Shown here piece after piece: positions 49,761 through 58,785 of a DNA stretch of 64,000 nt. The notes beneath the pieces were generated by a model. That model was not told the origin of the DNA and ran no database searches. It saw only the letters and a program-made list of their open reading frames with translations. Source of the stretch: Cytobacillus oceanisediminis 2691 (GTDB lineage: Bacteria > Bacillota > Bacilli > Bacillales > Cytobacillaceae); assembly GCF_007678455.1 (NCBI RefSeq), contig NZ_VEEP01000001.1, positions 434,001-498,000 of the forward strand. Reading direction: 5' to 3'. Position 1 is the stretch's first letter, and each line of letters begins with the position of its first letter. Both the position numbers and the translations under genes were made by a program.

Positions 49761-50375
49761 AATCATCACCTGCTCATTCAAAGTTCGATAAGTTGTCAAA
49801 TAATAAACTTGACATGTATAATGTAAGAAACTTGTAGAAAATAAAAAATTCTATTCCTATAATAACGAAGTTTGGCGAAAAAGGATAGAAAACAATACTT
49901 AAGATACTACACAAAATAAGGTTTTTTTTCAATACTAACCTCCGGGATGGACATTGAAGCCTTTTATCGGTAAAATTCTCTTGGCAGTACCATCCCTGGG
50001 AAAATGACATACTACATACCAGCTTTTTTACTTTCATGAAAATATTATCCAAGAATATGTAATAATAGCTCTCCGACGACCCTTTTAATAAACATTCGAT
50101 TCTAGTCAAAATTCCTTGCAATAAAAATGAACTTTATGGATAATGGCGGTAAGACACAAATTAGTCAAATTTTGTTCAAAAAAAATTCACAAAAAAGTTG
50201 TGAAGTGTGATTTAATATACAACGAAGGCTTTATTTTTCTACACAAACATTTAACAGCCTTAACACGTTGAGAATAGTGAAAACTATCTGGAATATAAAG
50301 TTGAAAATACTCTTCTTTTTTTTGTAAAAATTCGTATCTAGAATTTGGAAGAAAAGGGGATGGAGGAGGATATGG
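49761..50375. promoter_or_regulatory. ctaA-ctaB divergent control region with ResD-like sites
   Basis: 615 bp without a credible gene. At 50185-50193 the minus strand reads TTTGTGAAT exactly, the ResD consensus as I remember it, and at 50198-50204 TTGTGAA stands on the plus strand five bases away, giving an inverted pair. B. subtilis ctaA and ctaB are activated by ResDE from a divergent region, so this fits. A sequence TTTAAT/TAATAT at 50211-50218 may be a -10 element. The rest is AT-rich, with no further structure that I can support. Confidence 0.6.
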
Positions 50376-51302
50376 ATGTCTAATTCAAAAGCTTTATCAG
50401 AAGCTGTATTGGAGAACGGACAGCCTGCAGTTGCGGAGAAGACTATGATGAAAGACTTTCTGGCACTGATTAAAGTAGGAATTGTTAATTCCAATGCAAT
50501 GACGACTTTTACTGGTTTATGGCTTGCGCTTCATTTTAGCGGTGCGCGATTCCTGGACAGTATTGATTTGATTCTTGCGACATTGATCGGTTCATCGCTG
50601 ATCGTTGCCGGCTCATGCAGCCTGAATAATTACATTGACCGGGATATCGACCACTTGATGGAACGAACAAAAGACCGTCCAACTGTAACAGGAAGAGTCC
50701 AACCGGGCAAAGTGGCATTGATGAGCTTCCTGTTGATTGGGATCGGCACCGGATTTTTGCTTACTACTACCATTACAGCTGCTGTAATCGGGCTGTTTGG
50801 AGTTTTTAGTTATGTTGTTCTATATACTTTGTGGTCAAAAAGAAAATATGTTTCCAACACGATTGTCGGAAGTATTTCAGGAGCAGTACCGCCATTAATT
50901 GGCTGGGCTGCAGTTGACGCAAATCTTGATATCATGGCCTGGATGCTTTTTGCCATCGTTTTTGTATGGCAGCCGCCGCATTTCTATGCTCTTGCCATGA
51001 GAAGGGCAGAAGAATACCGCGCAGCTGGAGTCCCGATGCTTCCTGTCGTAAAAGGATTCAAGGCGACAAAGAAATCAATTTACCTTTGGATCACGGCTTT
51101 ATTGCCGCTGCCATTCTTTCTTCAGGAGCTTGGAATCTCTTTCATGGTTCTGGCAACCATCCTGAATATTGGGTGGATTGTATTGGGAATCTATCTAGAA
51201 AAGCTTAAAGATGATATAAAGTGGGCAAAACTGATGTTTGTATATTCCTTACAATACTTAACGGTCATGTTTGTCGCTATGGTAATTGTCACACTTATCT
51301 AA
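50376..51302 (+). CDS. ctaB: Protoheme IX farnesyltransferase CtaB
   Basis: 308 residues, UbiA prenyltransferase family with about nine helices. First Asp-rich motif [18 protein letters not shown] (near 88) and second YTLWSKRK / [17 protein letters not shown] (near 195-210). It converts heme B to heme O, the substrate of CtaA. ATG at 50376 following GGAGGAGGATATGG. First gene of the ctaB-ctaCDEF cluster, 100 bases before ctaC. Confidence 0.96.
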   Translation: MSNSKALSEAVLENGQPAVAEKTMMKDFLALIKVGIVNSNAMTTFTGLWLALHFSGARFLDSIDLILATLIGSSLIVAGSCSLNNYIDRDIDHLMERTKDRPTVTGRVQPGKVALMSFLLIGIGTGFLLTTTITAAVIGLFGVFSYVVLYTLWSKRKYVSNTIVGSISGAVPPLIGWAAVDANLDIMAWMLFAIVFVWQPPHFYALAMRRAEEYRAAGVPMLPVVKGFKATKKSIYLWITALLPLPFFLQELGISFMVLATILNIGWIVLGIYLEKLKDDIKWAKLMFVYSLQYLTVMFVAMVIVTLI

Positions 51303-51402
51303 CCTTCGTTAGGAGATTCACTCTTTGATGAGAGAGGATTTTTCCATATATTTTAAAACCAAATTAATAAGATTTTTTACGAAAGAGGGGTTTAATTAAG
51401 CT

Positions 51403-52476
51403 ATGAAGATGCTTGCTAAATGGCGTCTGCTATCATTGTTCGCATTGATGGCATTAGTCTTGTCAGGCTGTGGAGAGCCATACTTGTCTGCGTTAAGACC
51501 AGCAGGTGAAGTCGCTCAATCCCAGTATGAACTCATGTTGTTGAGCACGGCGATTATGGTTGGAGTAATTGCAATCGTCACAATCATTTTTATTTATGTT
51601 GTCATGAAGTTCCGCAGGAAAAACGACAACGAAATTCCAAAGCAGGTTGAAGGAAGCCACAAACTGGAAATCCTTTGGACTGTTATTCCGATCTTATTGC
51701 TTCTAATTCTAGCTGTTCCAACAGTGGCTGCAACGTTCAAGTTAGCTGATGTGTCACCAATGGAAAAGAAAAATGCCGATGGAAAGACGGATGCTCTAGT
51801 AGTTAATGTCCGTGCAAACCTTTATTGGTGGGAATTCGAATATCCAAATGAAGAAATCATCACTAGCCAGGAATTGGTAGTGCCGACAGATGAAAAGGTT
51901 TACTTTAATCTGAAAGCTTCTGATGTTAAGCACTCATTCTGGATTCCTTCTGCGGGAGGAAAGATGGATACGAATACCGACAACGTCAATAAGTTCTGGC
52001 TTGAGTTCGACAGTAAAGGTGCTGATGAAGCTGGCGGCCTTTTCTATGGAAAATGTGCTGAGCTATGCGGCCCTTCACACGCATTGATGGACTTCAAAGT
52101 AAAGGCAATGCCTCGCGCTGAATTCGATCAATGGGTATCAAGTATGAAAACAGTTAAAGAACCTGTTAAAGCTGAAACAGCAACTGCACAGCAAGGACAG
52201 GAAATCTTCAATAACAGCTGTATTGGATGCCATGCGGTAACTCCTGCAAATACGGCTCCAGAAGCAGCACGCGTTGGTCCTAACCTGACTAACTTCGGTG
52301 AACGTTCCCGTGTTGCTGGTGTTCTTGATCATTCTTCTGAAAATGTGAAGAAGTGGCTTGAGGACCCAGAGGCTTATAAGCCAGGTAATAAGATGACTGG
52401 AAAGTATCCTGAACTCTCTCCAGAAGAGCTAGACGCATTGGCAGAGTATCTGATGGGCTTGAAAGTCCAGAAATAA
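51403..52476 (+). CDS. ctaC: Cytochrome c oxidase subunit II with fused cytochrome c
   Basis: 357 residues, caa3 type. Lipobox LSGC near residue 23, two membrane helices (about 43-66, 88-108), CuA domain (120-245: HSFWIP and GKCAELCGPSHALMDFKV with the CuA Cys, Glu, His, Met ligands), then a C-terminal cytochrome c domain (260-355: CIGCH heme site, axial Met probably in NKMTGKYP). It receives electrons from cytochrome c and passes them to CtaD. ATG at 51403 after AGAGGGG. Confidence 0.96.
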   Translation: MKMLAKWRLLSLFALMALVLSGCGEPYLSALRPAGEVAQSQYELMLLSTAIMVGVIAIVTIIFIYVVMKFRRKNDNEIPKQVEGSHKLEILWTVIPILLLLILAVPTVAATFKLADVSPMEKKNADGKTDALVVNVRANLYWWEFEYPNEEIITSQELVVPTDEKVYFNLKASDVKHSFWIPSAGGKMDTNTDNVNKFWLEFDSKGADEAGGLFYGKCAELCGPSHALMDFKVKAMPRAEFDQWVSSMKTVKEPVKAETATAQQGQEIFNNSCIGCHAVTPANTAPEAARVGPNLTNFGERSRVAGVLDHSSENVKKWLEDPEAYKPGNKMTGKYPELSPEELDALAEYLMGLKVQK

Positions 52477-52507
52477 AAGGGGATATGTTTGAAAGGGAGG
52501 TAAAACT

Positions 52508-54379
52508 GTGAGTACCTATGCTCAGAAAAAAGGATTCGGCGCAACATTGTGGGACTACCTGACAACAGTTGACCATAAGAAAATTGCCATCCTTTATCTA
52601 ATCGCTGGCGGATTCTTCTTCCTTCTTGGAGGGCTTGAAGCGCTATTTATCCGTATCCAGCTCGCTGTGCCAAATAATGATTTTGTTAGCGCAGGGTTCT
52701 ATAACGAAATCCTGACGATGCACGGAACGACGATGATCTTCCTTGCAGCGATGCCGCTTGTATTTGCATTCATGAATGCTGTAATGCCACTCCAGATTGG
52801 TGCGCGTGACGTTGCGTTCCCATTCTTGAACTCTTTAGGATTCTGGCTATTCTTCTTTGGTGGAGTATTCCTGAACCTTTCATGGTTCCTGGGTGGAGCT
52901 CCTGATGCTGGTTGGACTTCTTACGCTTCTTTATCAATGGCGTCTGAAACACATGGTATCGATTTCTACGCACTTGGTTTGCAGATTTCAGGTGCGGGTA
53001 CACTAATCGGGGGGATCAACTTCCTCGTAACGATCGTAAATATGCGTGCACCGGGAATGACATATATGAGGATGCCGATGTTCACTTGGGCTACATTCGT
53101 GACATCTGCACTGATTTTGTTCGCATTCCCTCCATTGACTGTAGGCTTGTTCTTACTGATTTTTGACCGCATGTTTGGTTCTAACTTCTTTGATGTAGCC
53201 AACGGTGGTAACACTATCATCTGGGAACACCTTTTCTGGATCTTTGGTCACCCTGAAGTTTATATCTTGATTTTACCGGCTTTCGGTATTTTCTCAGAGA
53301 TATTCGCAATCTTCTCTAGAAAACGTCTTTTCGGTTACTCATCCATGGTATTCGCGACTGTTTTGATCGGTTTCCTAGGATTCATGGTTTGGGCTCACCA
53401 TATGTTCACAACAGGTCTTGGACCAATTGCCAACGCAATCTTCGCAGTAGCGACTATGGCCATTGCCGTGCCTACTGGAATCAAGATTTTTAACTGGCTG
53501 TTCACGATGTGGGGCGGAAGCATCAAGTTCACTACGCCAATGCTTTGGGCTGTAGCATTCATCCCTTCATTCGTAGCCGGTGGTGTAACTGGTGTCATGC
53601 TTGCATCAGCTGCAGCTGACTATCAGTACCACGACAGCTATTTTGTAGTAGCTCACTTCCACTACGTAATCGTAGGTGGGGTAGTATTCGCGTTATTTGC
53701 AGGTGCGCACCTGTACTGGCCGAAAATGTTCGGTACAATGCTAAACGAAACTCTTGGAAAGATCACTTTCTGGTTATTCCTGATTGGTTTCCATTTAACA
53801 TTCTTCATCCAGCACTTCCTGGGATTGATGGGTATGCCGCGTCGTATCTTCACATTCCTTCCTGGACAGGGACTTGAAACAGGAAACTTGATCAGTTCAA
53901 TTGGAGCTGCATTCATGGCAGTTGCTGTTATCGTTCTATTGATCAATGTAGTAATCACAACTGTTAAAAACGAAAAGGTTGGAAATGACCCTTGGGGAGA
54001 TGGCCGTACACTAGAGTGGGCTATCGCTTCACCGCCGCCATTCTACAACTTCAAACAGCTACCGCTTGTTCGTGGTTTGGATGCTTACTGGCTTGAAAAA
54101 ATGGAAGGCAAGAAGGGTATGACGCCTGCAGAACCACTGGGCGATATCCACATGCCGAACAACTCATTCATTCCTTTCGTTATCGCGCTTGGTCTCTTCA
54201 TCGCAGCATTTGGTGCAATGTACCGTGCTGAGACGAGCTGGGGCTTGCTGGTACTGATATTGGGAATGGCAGTAACATTAGGAGCAATGTTCGTCCGCTC
54301 TATTAAAGATGATCATGGCTTCCATATTCATAAAGAAGACCTAATGGATGATGAGAATGATAAGGGGGTAAAGGCATAA
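52508..54379 (+). CDS. ctaD: Cytochrome c oxidase subunit I
   Basis: 623 residues, starting with GTG at 52508 after GGGAGG. Twelve core helices plus C-terminal extra helices. Heme a His in HGTTMIF, CuB and cross-linked Tyr in HPEVYIL, CuB His pair in WAHHMFTTG, heme a3/a ligands in HFHYVIVGG. Carries the proton-pumping, oxygen-reducing centre. Its last base overlaps the ctaE start. Confidence 0.97.
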   Translation: MSTYAQKKGFGATLWDYLTTVDHKKIAILYLIAGGFFFLLGGLEALFIRIQLAVPNNDFVSAGFYNEILTMHGTTMIFLAAMPLVFAFMNAVMPLQIGARDVAFPFLNSLGFWLFFFGGVFLNLSWFLGGAPDAGWTSYASLSMASETHGIDFYALGLQISGAGTLIGGINFLVTIVNMRAPGMTYMRMPMFTWATFVTSALILFAFPPLTVGLFLLIFDRMFGSNFFDVANGGNTIIWEHLFWIFGHPEVYILILPAFGIFSEIFAIFSRKRLFGYSSMVFATVLIGFLGFMVWAHHMFTTGLGPIANAIFAVATMAIAVPTGIKIFNWLFTMWGGSIKFTTPMLWAVAFIPSFVAGGVTGVMLASAAADYQYHDSYFVVAHFHYVIVGGVVFALFAGAHLYWPKMFGTMLNETLGKITFWLFLIGFHLTFFIQHFLGLMGMPRRIFTFLPGQGLETGNLISSIGAAFMAVAVIVLLINVVITTVKNEKVGNDPWGDGRTLEWAIASPPPFYNFKQLPLVRGLDAYWLEKMEGKKGMTPAEPLGDIHMPNNSFIPFVIALGLFIAAFGAMYRAETSWGLLVLILGMAVTLGAMFVRSIKDDHGFHIHKEDLMDDENDKGVKA

Positions 54380-55008
54380 TGCAAGCTGAAGAAAAATTCA
54401 CATATGAAACATGGCCTGCCGAGCCTGAAAAAGCAACCCTCGAAGCAAAGAACAAATTTTTGGGCTTCTGGTTCTTCCTTGGCGGAGAAACAGTTTTGTT
54501 CGCAACTTTATTTGCGACTTACCTTGCATTGAAAGATAAGGTTCCCAGCGCTGACCATGCACTGGCAAAAGATATTTTTGAAATACCGCTTGCTTTTGCA
54601 GCGACAATGCTGCTTTTAACAAGTTCTTTGACAAGTGTATACGCAATGTATCACATGAAGAATTTCAACTTTAAGAAGATGCAGCTATGGCTTGGATTGA
54701 CTGTAGCTTTAGGTGCAGCCTTCCTTGCGCTTGAAATTTATGAGTTTAATCACTATGTACATGAGTTCCACCATACGTTTACAAGCAGTGCGTTTGGCTC
54801 AGCCTTCTACACGCTTGTTGGCTTCCACGGTGGACACGTGGCATTTGGTTTACTTTGGATCACTACACTGATGATCCGTAACTCCAAACGTGGGTTGAAT
54901 CTGTACAACGCTCCTAAGTTCTACGTAGCCAGCCTTTACTGGCACTTCATTGACGTTGTATGGGTATTCATCTTCACGGTTGTATATCTAATGGGAATGG
55001 TGGGATAA
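54379..55008 (+). CDS. ctaE: Cytochrome c oxidase subunit III
   Basis: 209 residues, five membrane helices, subunit III pattern (FWFFLGGETVLFATLFATY; GFHGGHVAFGLLWI; YWHFIDVVWVFIFTVVY). ATG at 54379 overlaps the final base of the ctaD stop codon, so coupling is likely. Lacks the first two helices of the seven-helix version, as usual in Bacillus. Confidence 0.96.
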   Translation: MQAEEKFTYETWPAEPEKATLEAKNKFLGFWFFLGGETVLFATLFATYLALKDKVPSADHALAKDIFEIPLAFAATMLLLTSSLTSVYAMYHMKNFNFKKMQLWLGLTVALGAAFLALEIYEFNHYVHEFHHTFTSSAFGSAFYTLVGFHGGHVAFGLLWITTLMIRNSKRGLNLYNAPKFYVASLYWHFIDVVWVFIFTVVYLMGMVG

Positions 55009-55012
55009 ACTG

Positions 55013-55348
55013 ATGGCTAATCAACAACCAAGTTCAGGGAACCCAAGAGTAGACGTCGAATATCGTCGCAAGAAGAGCGCCGAAGAGATGAGATACCAAA
55101 TCGTTTCCTTTGCATTGATGATTTTCTTGACAATTGTTGCCTTTGTTGCAGTTGGATATGAAGGATTTTCTGGCTGGTTCACAGTTCCGTTCATCCTTTT
55201 GCTTGCGGTAGTGCAAGTGATTTTCCAGCTCTACTATTTCATGCACATGAGTCACAAAGGACATGAAGCACCTTCATTATTCCTATACTCCGGAGTGCTT
55301 GTAGGCGCAGTTACCATCCTTGCGTTCAGTACAATCATCTGGTGGTAA
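55013..55348 (+). CDS. ctaF: Cytochrome c oxidase subunit IV
   Basis: 111 residues: polar N-terminus (about 1-28) and three helices. The YYFMHMSHKGHE loop is typical of bacterial CtaF/QoxD-type subunits. It stabilises the oxidase. Starts four bases after ctaE; terminator follows. Confidence 0.95.
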   Translation: MANQQPSSGNPRVDVEYRRKKSAEEMRYQIVSFALMIFLTIVAFVAVGYEGFSGWFTVPFILLLAVVQVIFQLYYFMHMSHKGHEAPSLFLYSGVLVGAVTILAFSTIIWW

Positions 55349-55369
55349 GCATAAATATGACTTAAAGGG

Positions 55370-55396
55370 AAAATCGGCTGTCACAGCCGATTTTTT
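55370..55396 (+). terminator. ctaCDEF terminator
   Basis: AAAATCGGCTG-TCA-CAGCCGATTTT followed by TT; 11-bp stem. Confidence 0.92.
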
Positions 55397-55506
55397 CTAT
55401 GATATTCGCTGGATTAGCATTTAATGGAAGTGTCGTTTCGTTGATGTTGCATACCAATGGAAGTATAATGAGAGTAAAGTTCTATAACTGGACGGGGTGA
55501 AAAAAG

Positions 55507-56418
55507 ATGCTTACTCTAGATATATTTGGGTTCAGAGCCCTATGGAGCCCGGTATTTTTTCTAGTGATGGCAGCTCTATTAGTTGCTTATTATCTAATTG
55601 TGTACAAATACTATGGTCGTTTTAAAGAAGGGACTCGGGCTACACGACAACAGGCTGTTTATTTCACATCAGCCATAATCGTACTGTATATCGTTAAAGG
55701 TTCACCTGTCGATTTGATGGCCCATATTACTTTTTATATGCACATGATCCAAATGGCTGTTCTTTATCTTGTCGTTCCGCCTCTATTGATTTTCGGACTG
55801 CCTAATTGGCTATGGCGATCCTTCCTTTCCCTGCCGGCAGTCGATCCGTTGTTTCGCTTTTTCACCAAGCCGCTAATTGCCTTGATCATGTTCAATGGAA
55901 TATTCTCCATTTACCATATTCCGCTGATTTTTGATTTTGTCAAAACGGATATGTGGCTGCATGCAGGCTATACATCAGTGCTTTTTGTACTGGCCATGTT
56001 CATGTGGTGGCCGTTAGTCAATAAATTGGAAGAATATCAAACATTATCAGGCGTAAAAAAGATGGGATATATCTTTGCTGACGGAGTATTGATTACCCCT
56101 GCCTGCGCGCTGATCATATTTGCGGATACACCAATGTATGCAACCTTTGCAGACCCAAATGCATGGGGAGAAGCGTTGAAATTATGTGTTCCGCCTTCGA
56201 CCCTTTCCAGCTTGAATCTTAGCGGTCCTGAAACCTTCAGTTCTATTTCGCTTTTGCATGACCAGCAGCTTGGCGGAGTAATTATGAAGGTCATTCAGGA
56301 AATCGTGTATGGAATTTTCCTGGGATATGCATTCTTCCAGTGGTTCCGGAATGAAGAAGAACGCCAGGCTGAACAGGATGCCATCAATCTTGCCAGTGCT
56401 CCACAGCCATTAAAATGA
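55507..56418 (+). CDS. ctaG: Cytochrome oxidase assembly factor CtaG
   Basis: 303 residues, about seven helices, caa3_CtaG family (LYIVKGSPVDLMAHITFYMHMIQMAVLYLVVPPLLIFGLP). Conserved His and Met residues in the helices suggest a copper role. In B. subtilis it is required for active caa3 oxidase. ATG at 55507 after GGGGTG. Own transcript, between two terminators. Confidence 0.93.
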   Translation: MLTLDIFGFRALWSPVFFLVMAALLVAYYLIVYKYYGRFKEGTRATRQQAVYFTSAIIVLYIVKGSPVDLMAHITFYMHMIQMAVLYLVVPPLLIFGLPNWLWRSFLSLPAVDPLFRFFTKPLIALIMFNGIFSIYHIPLIFDFVKTDMWLHAGYTSVLFVLAMFMWWPLVNKLEEYQTLSGVKKMGYIFADGVLITPACALIIFADTPMYATFADPNAWGEALKLCVPPSTLSSLNLSGPETFSSISLLHDQQLGGVIMKVIQEIVYGIFLGYAFFQWFRNEEERQAEQDAINLASAPQPLK

Positions 56419-56428
56419 AATGAAATGT

Positions 56429-56466
56429 AAAAGCTTCCTTTTTAAAGGGAGCTTTTTATTTTTTTG
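56429..56466 (+). terminator. ctaG terminator
   Basis: AAAGCTTCC / GGGAGCTTT stem (one mismatch or G.U) followed by TTATTTTTTT. Confidence 0.82.
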
Positions 56467-56564
56467 TGTTTTTTAATATGAATCTGCTACTCAAAGATTG
56501 AAAAATAAGGACATGTCACCTACAATTAACCTTATGGAGAAATAATGATTGAGAGGGAAATGAA

Positions 56565-57029
56565 ATGTCGAATTTACCGATTCTGCCTACGATCAGCACG
56601 ACCTTTATTGTACTCAGTGCCATTACAGTGGCAATTGGCTGGGCCCAAATAAAACAAAGGAAGATTGATCAACATCGGAAGACGATGACTCTAGCCAGCA
56701 TATTTGCGATCATCTTTTTTGTGATTTACGCTACAAGGACTATCTTTATTGGCAACACATCTTTTGGCGGACCGGATGATATCAAAATCTATTACACATT
56801 GTTTTTGATTTTCCATATCACACTTGCAACAATAGGTGCAGTGCTTGGAATCATCTCACTTTACACAGGATACAAGAACAAGCTTGAGCGTCATCGGAAA
56901 CTTGGACCAGTAACAAGTGTTACCTGGTTTTTTACCGGAATCACAGGTGTCGCTGTTTACCTTCTTCTTTATGTATTTTATAAGGGCGGGGAAACTACTT
57001 CAGTCATCAAAGCGATTCTTGGAACATAA
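56565..57029 (+). CDS. ctaM: DUF420 oxidase-assembly protein (CtaM/YozB-like)
   Basis: 154 residues with four helices; DUF420 signature His in HRKTMTLA, HITLATIGAV and HRKLGPVTSVTWFFTGITGV. CtaM of Staphylococcus (DUF420) is needed for maturation of heme A-containing oxidase, and this copy stands directly after ctaG. Symbol assigned by family and context. ATG at 56565 after GAGAGGG. Confidence 0.83.
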   Translation: MSNLPILPTISTTFIVLSAITVAIGWAQIKQRKIDQHRKTMTLASIFAIIFFVIYATRTIFIGNTSFGGPDDIKIYYTLFLIFHITLATIGAVLGIISLYTGYKNKLERHRKLGPVTSVTWFFTGITGVAVYLLLYVFYKGGETTSVIKAILGT

Positions 57030-57036
57030 GGCAATA

Positions 57037-57101
57037 AAACATTGCGTATAGCAATGTTTCAGACTGTAGACAAACTCGGTGAAAATCGAGCTTGTCTACA
57101 G
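57037..57101 (+). terminator. Two hairpins after ctaM
   Basis: Hairpin 1 (57037-57059): AAACATTGC-GTATA-GCAATGTTT. Hairpin 2 (57064-57101): CTGTAGACAAACTCG / CGAGCTTGTCTACAG, 15 bp with one mismatch, followed by TTTATTTATTTG. Hairpin 1 has a near copy 430 bases downstream. Confidence 0.78.
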
Positions 57102-57109
57102 TTTATTTA

Positions 57110-57322
57110 TTTGTGCTGGAATGGGGCTGTTGATTTCCGTTCCAGGCGCTTCGCTTTCCGCTGGAAGAATATGAAAAAGACCAACTGCCGTCTTTTTCAT
57201 AAGCAATTCTTCCTTGGGGCCGGCGCTGAGACTCCTCGCCGCGTTGGCGTCTGAGGGGGATTCACCTGTCCGTCTGATCCAGCAGGAGTATACGCGCCTT
57301 CCACTCCAATCAACAGGATTCC
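57110..57322 (+). repeat. Dispersed GC-rich intergenic repeat element
   Basis: About 210 bp, from TTGATTTCCGTTCCAGGCG to GCGCCTTCCACTCCAATC, with complementary ends (TGGAATGGGGCTGTTGATT versus AATCAACA) and an inner hairpin GAAAAAGAC / GTCTTTTTC. I recognise the ends as belonging to a repeat scattered in many Bacillus genomes (from memory). Open frames on both strands here are not genes: no ribosome sites, unrelated composition. A truncated inverted copy lies at 63604-63672. Confidence 0.65.
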
Positions 57323-57562
57323 TCAACTTAGTGTCTCTCTTTTAAAATAGATACATATAACGCTTGAGGTGATGAATATGCTTTCGGAAAATAATCCAAT
57401 CCAATGATACCAATTAGAAATGGTTGCTTTGGACTAACTGGTTCCTCAGGACCCTTCCGTAAGATGAAACATTGCATTGTGTATAGCAATGTTTTTTTCT
57501 TTTGCAGGTATTTCCCCTCCTGAAGACGAACTAATACAGTGGTACAAAGGGGGTCTAGTTAA
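57323..57562. other. Gene-free stretch after the repeat
   Basis: Contains a leaderless-looking nine-codon frame (57379, GAGGTG upstream) that I do not call, a second copy of the ctaM hairpin, and the ribosome site GGGGG of the acetyltransferase gene. Confidence 0.4.
57467..57498 (+). terminator. Terminator, duplicate of the first ctaM hairpin
   Basis: AAACATTGC, ten-base loop ending GTATA, GCAATGTTT, then T run. Same stem as 57037-57059, but this copy has the T-tract that the first lacks. Confidence 0.8.
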
Positions 57563-58741
57563 ATGGAAATAAAAGTTTTAACATCAGAACATTACCTGCA
57601 ATCACTGAAATTGTCAGAGTACGCCTTTCAATATAAAGTACCGGAAAGTGATATTCCTAAAAGGCTGGAGAGGTTGAAAAAACATCGTTTATTAGGGATT
57701 TTGGAAGGAAATGAGCTGGCATCCAAGCTGCATATTCTTTCCCTGAAAGTATTGCTGGGAGAAACAGAGTGGAAAATGGGCGGAATCGCTGGTGTGGCAA
57801 CATATCCTGAGTACCGGCGCAAAGGGCATGTGAATGCCTTGATGAAAAAAGCGCTGGAAGATATGAATCAAGATGGAAGTATAGTTTCTTTCCTTCATCC
57901 GTTCCAAATAGATTTTTACAGACGGTTTGGCTGGGAAATCATTTCTGATAACAGGAAAGTGACAGTGGAAAAAATCAATTTAAAACCAGTAGATATTCAG
58001 CCTGGAAAAATCAAGCGGCATACAGAGAAGGCTCACAATAATGATATCGAAACGGTGTACAGGCAATATGCAGGCATGCACAGCGGAATGTTAGCAAGGG
58101 ATTCTGATTGGTGGAACTCAAGTGTATACGGTTCCCAATTCGCCGCTGTCTATTACGATTCAGAAAATGTGGCAGCAGGATACCTCTTATACGAGGTTAA
58201 GGATAATGTCATGAAAGTAGAGGAATACGTTTCCTTAACTAATGAAGCAAGAAAAGGTCTTTGGAACTTCATATGCCAGCATGATTCGATGGTGGACCAA
58301 GTGGAAGTGTTGTTATCCGTCCATGACCTGTTCCCGTATTTTTTAAAAGAGCCTAAGCTTAAAACAGAAATTTCTCCCTATTTTATGGGAAGGGTCGTCA
58401 ATGCTGAAAAAGCTCTGTCCAGCTATCCGTTCTTGTCGAGCGACACGGACAGAAAAGTTTTCATTCATCTTGAAGATAGTGCCGCTCCATGGAATACTGG
58501 TACCTATTTGATAAGCCGGGAAGGGATCAAATTTTACCCGGTGAAAGAAGGCGGTTCATGTGTTACTGCCCCCAAAAAGGGTCTTCATTTGAACATCAAT
58601 TCTTTAACAGCGGTATTGTTTGGCTACAAGCGCCCTAAAGAACTATATGACCTGGAACTTATAAAAGGGGACTTGGAAGAAGTTAAACATCTTGAGAAAA
58701 TCATTCCGTTATTCAAGCCATTCTTTTATGATTTCTTTTAA
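57563..58741 (+). CDS. Eis-like GNAT N-acetyltransferase
   Basis: 392 residues, two tandem GNAT-like halves plus a C-terminal SCP2-like domain, the Eis layout. Acetyl-CoA loop VATYPEYRRKGHVNALMKKAL near 75-95 and SFLHPFQIDFYRRFGWE near 112-128. Eis-type enzymes acetylate amines including aminoglycosides; natural substrate unknown. ATG at 57563 after AAAGGGGG. Terminator shared with the convergent permease. Confidence 0.83.
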   Translation: MEIKVLTSEHYLQSLKLSEYAFQYKVPESDIPKRLERLKKHRLLGILEGNELASKLHILSLKVLLGETEWKMGGIAGVATYPEYRRKGHVNALMKKALEDMNQDGSIVSFLHPFQIDFYRRFGWEIISDNRKVTVEKINLKPVDIQPGKIKRHTEKAHNNDIETVYRQYAGMHSGMLARDSDWWNSSVYGSQFAAVYYDSENVAAGYLLYEVKDNVMKVEEYVSLTNEARKGLWNFICQHDSMVDQVEVLLSVHDLFPYFLKEPKLKTEISPYFMGRVVNAEKALSSYPFLSSDTDRKVFIHLEDSAAPWNTGTYLISREGIKFYPVKEGGSCVTAPKKGLHLNINSLTAVLFGYKRPKELYDLELIKGDLEEVKHLEKIIPLFKPFFYDFF

Positions 58742-58745
58742 ATAC

Positions 58746-58785
58746 AATAAAACCCGGGAAATCGACTTCCCGGGTTTTATTATTT
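58746..58785. terminator. Bidirectional terminator
   Basis: AATAAAACCCGGGAA-ATCGAC-TTCCCGGGTTTTATT, a 15-bp perfect stem. Confidence 0.94.

Noticed and set aside
49800-50121. 115-codon minus-strand frame in the ctaA-ctaB gap
   Set aside because: No ribosome site; hydrophobic and Phe-rich product typical of AT-rich antisense DNA.
57042-57326. Open frames on both strands in the dispersed repeat
   Set aside because: No ribosome sites, composition of an intergenic element, overlapping frames on both strands caused by high GC.
57379-57408. Nine-codon ORF after the dispersed repeat
   Set aside because: It has GAGGTG upstream, but nine codons without conservation evidence are not enough to call.
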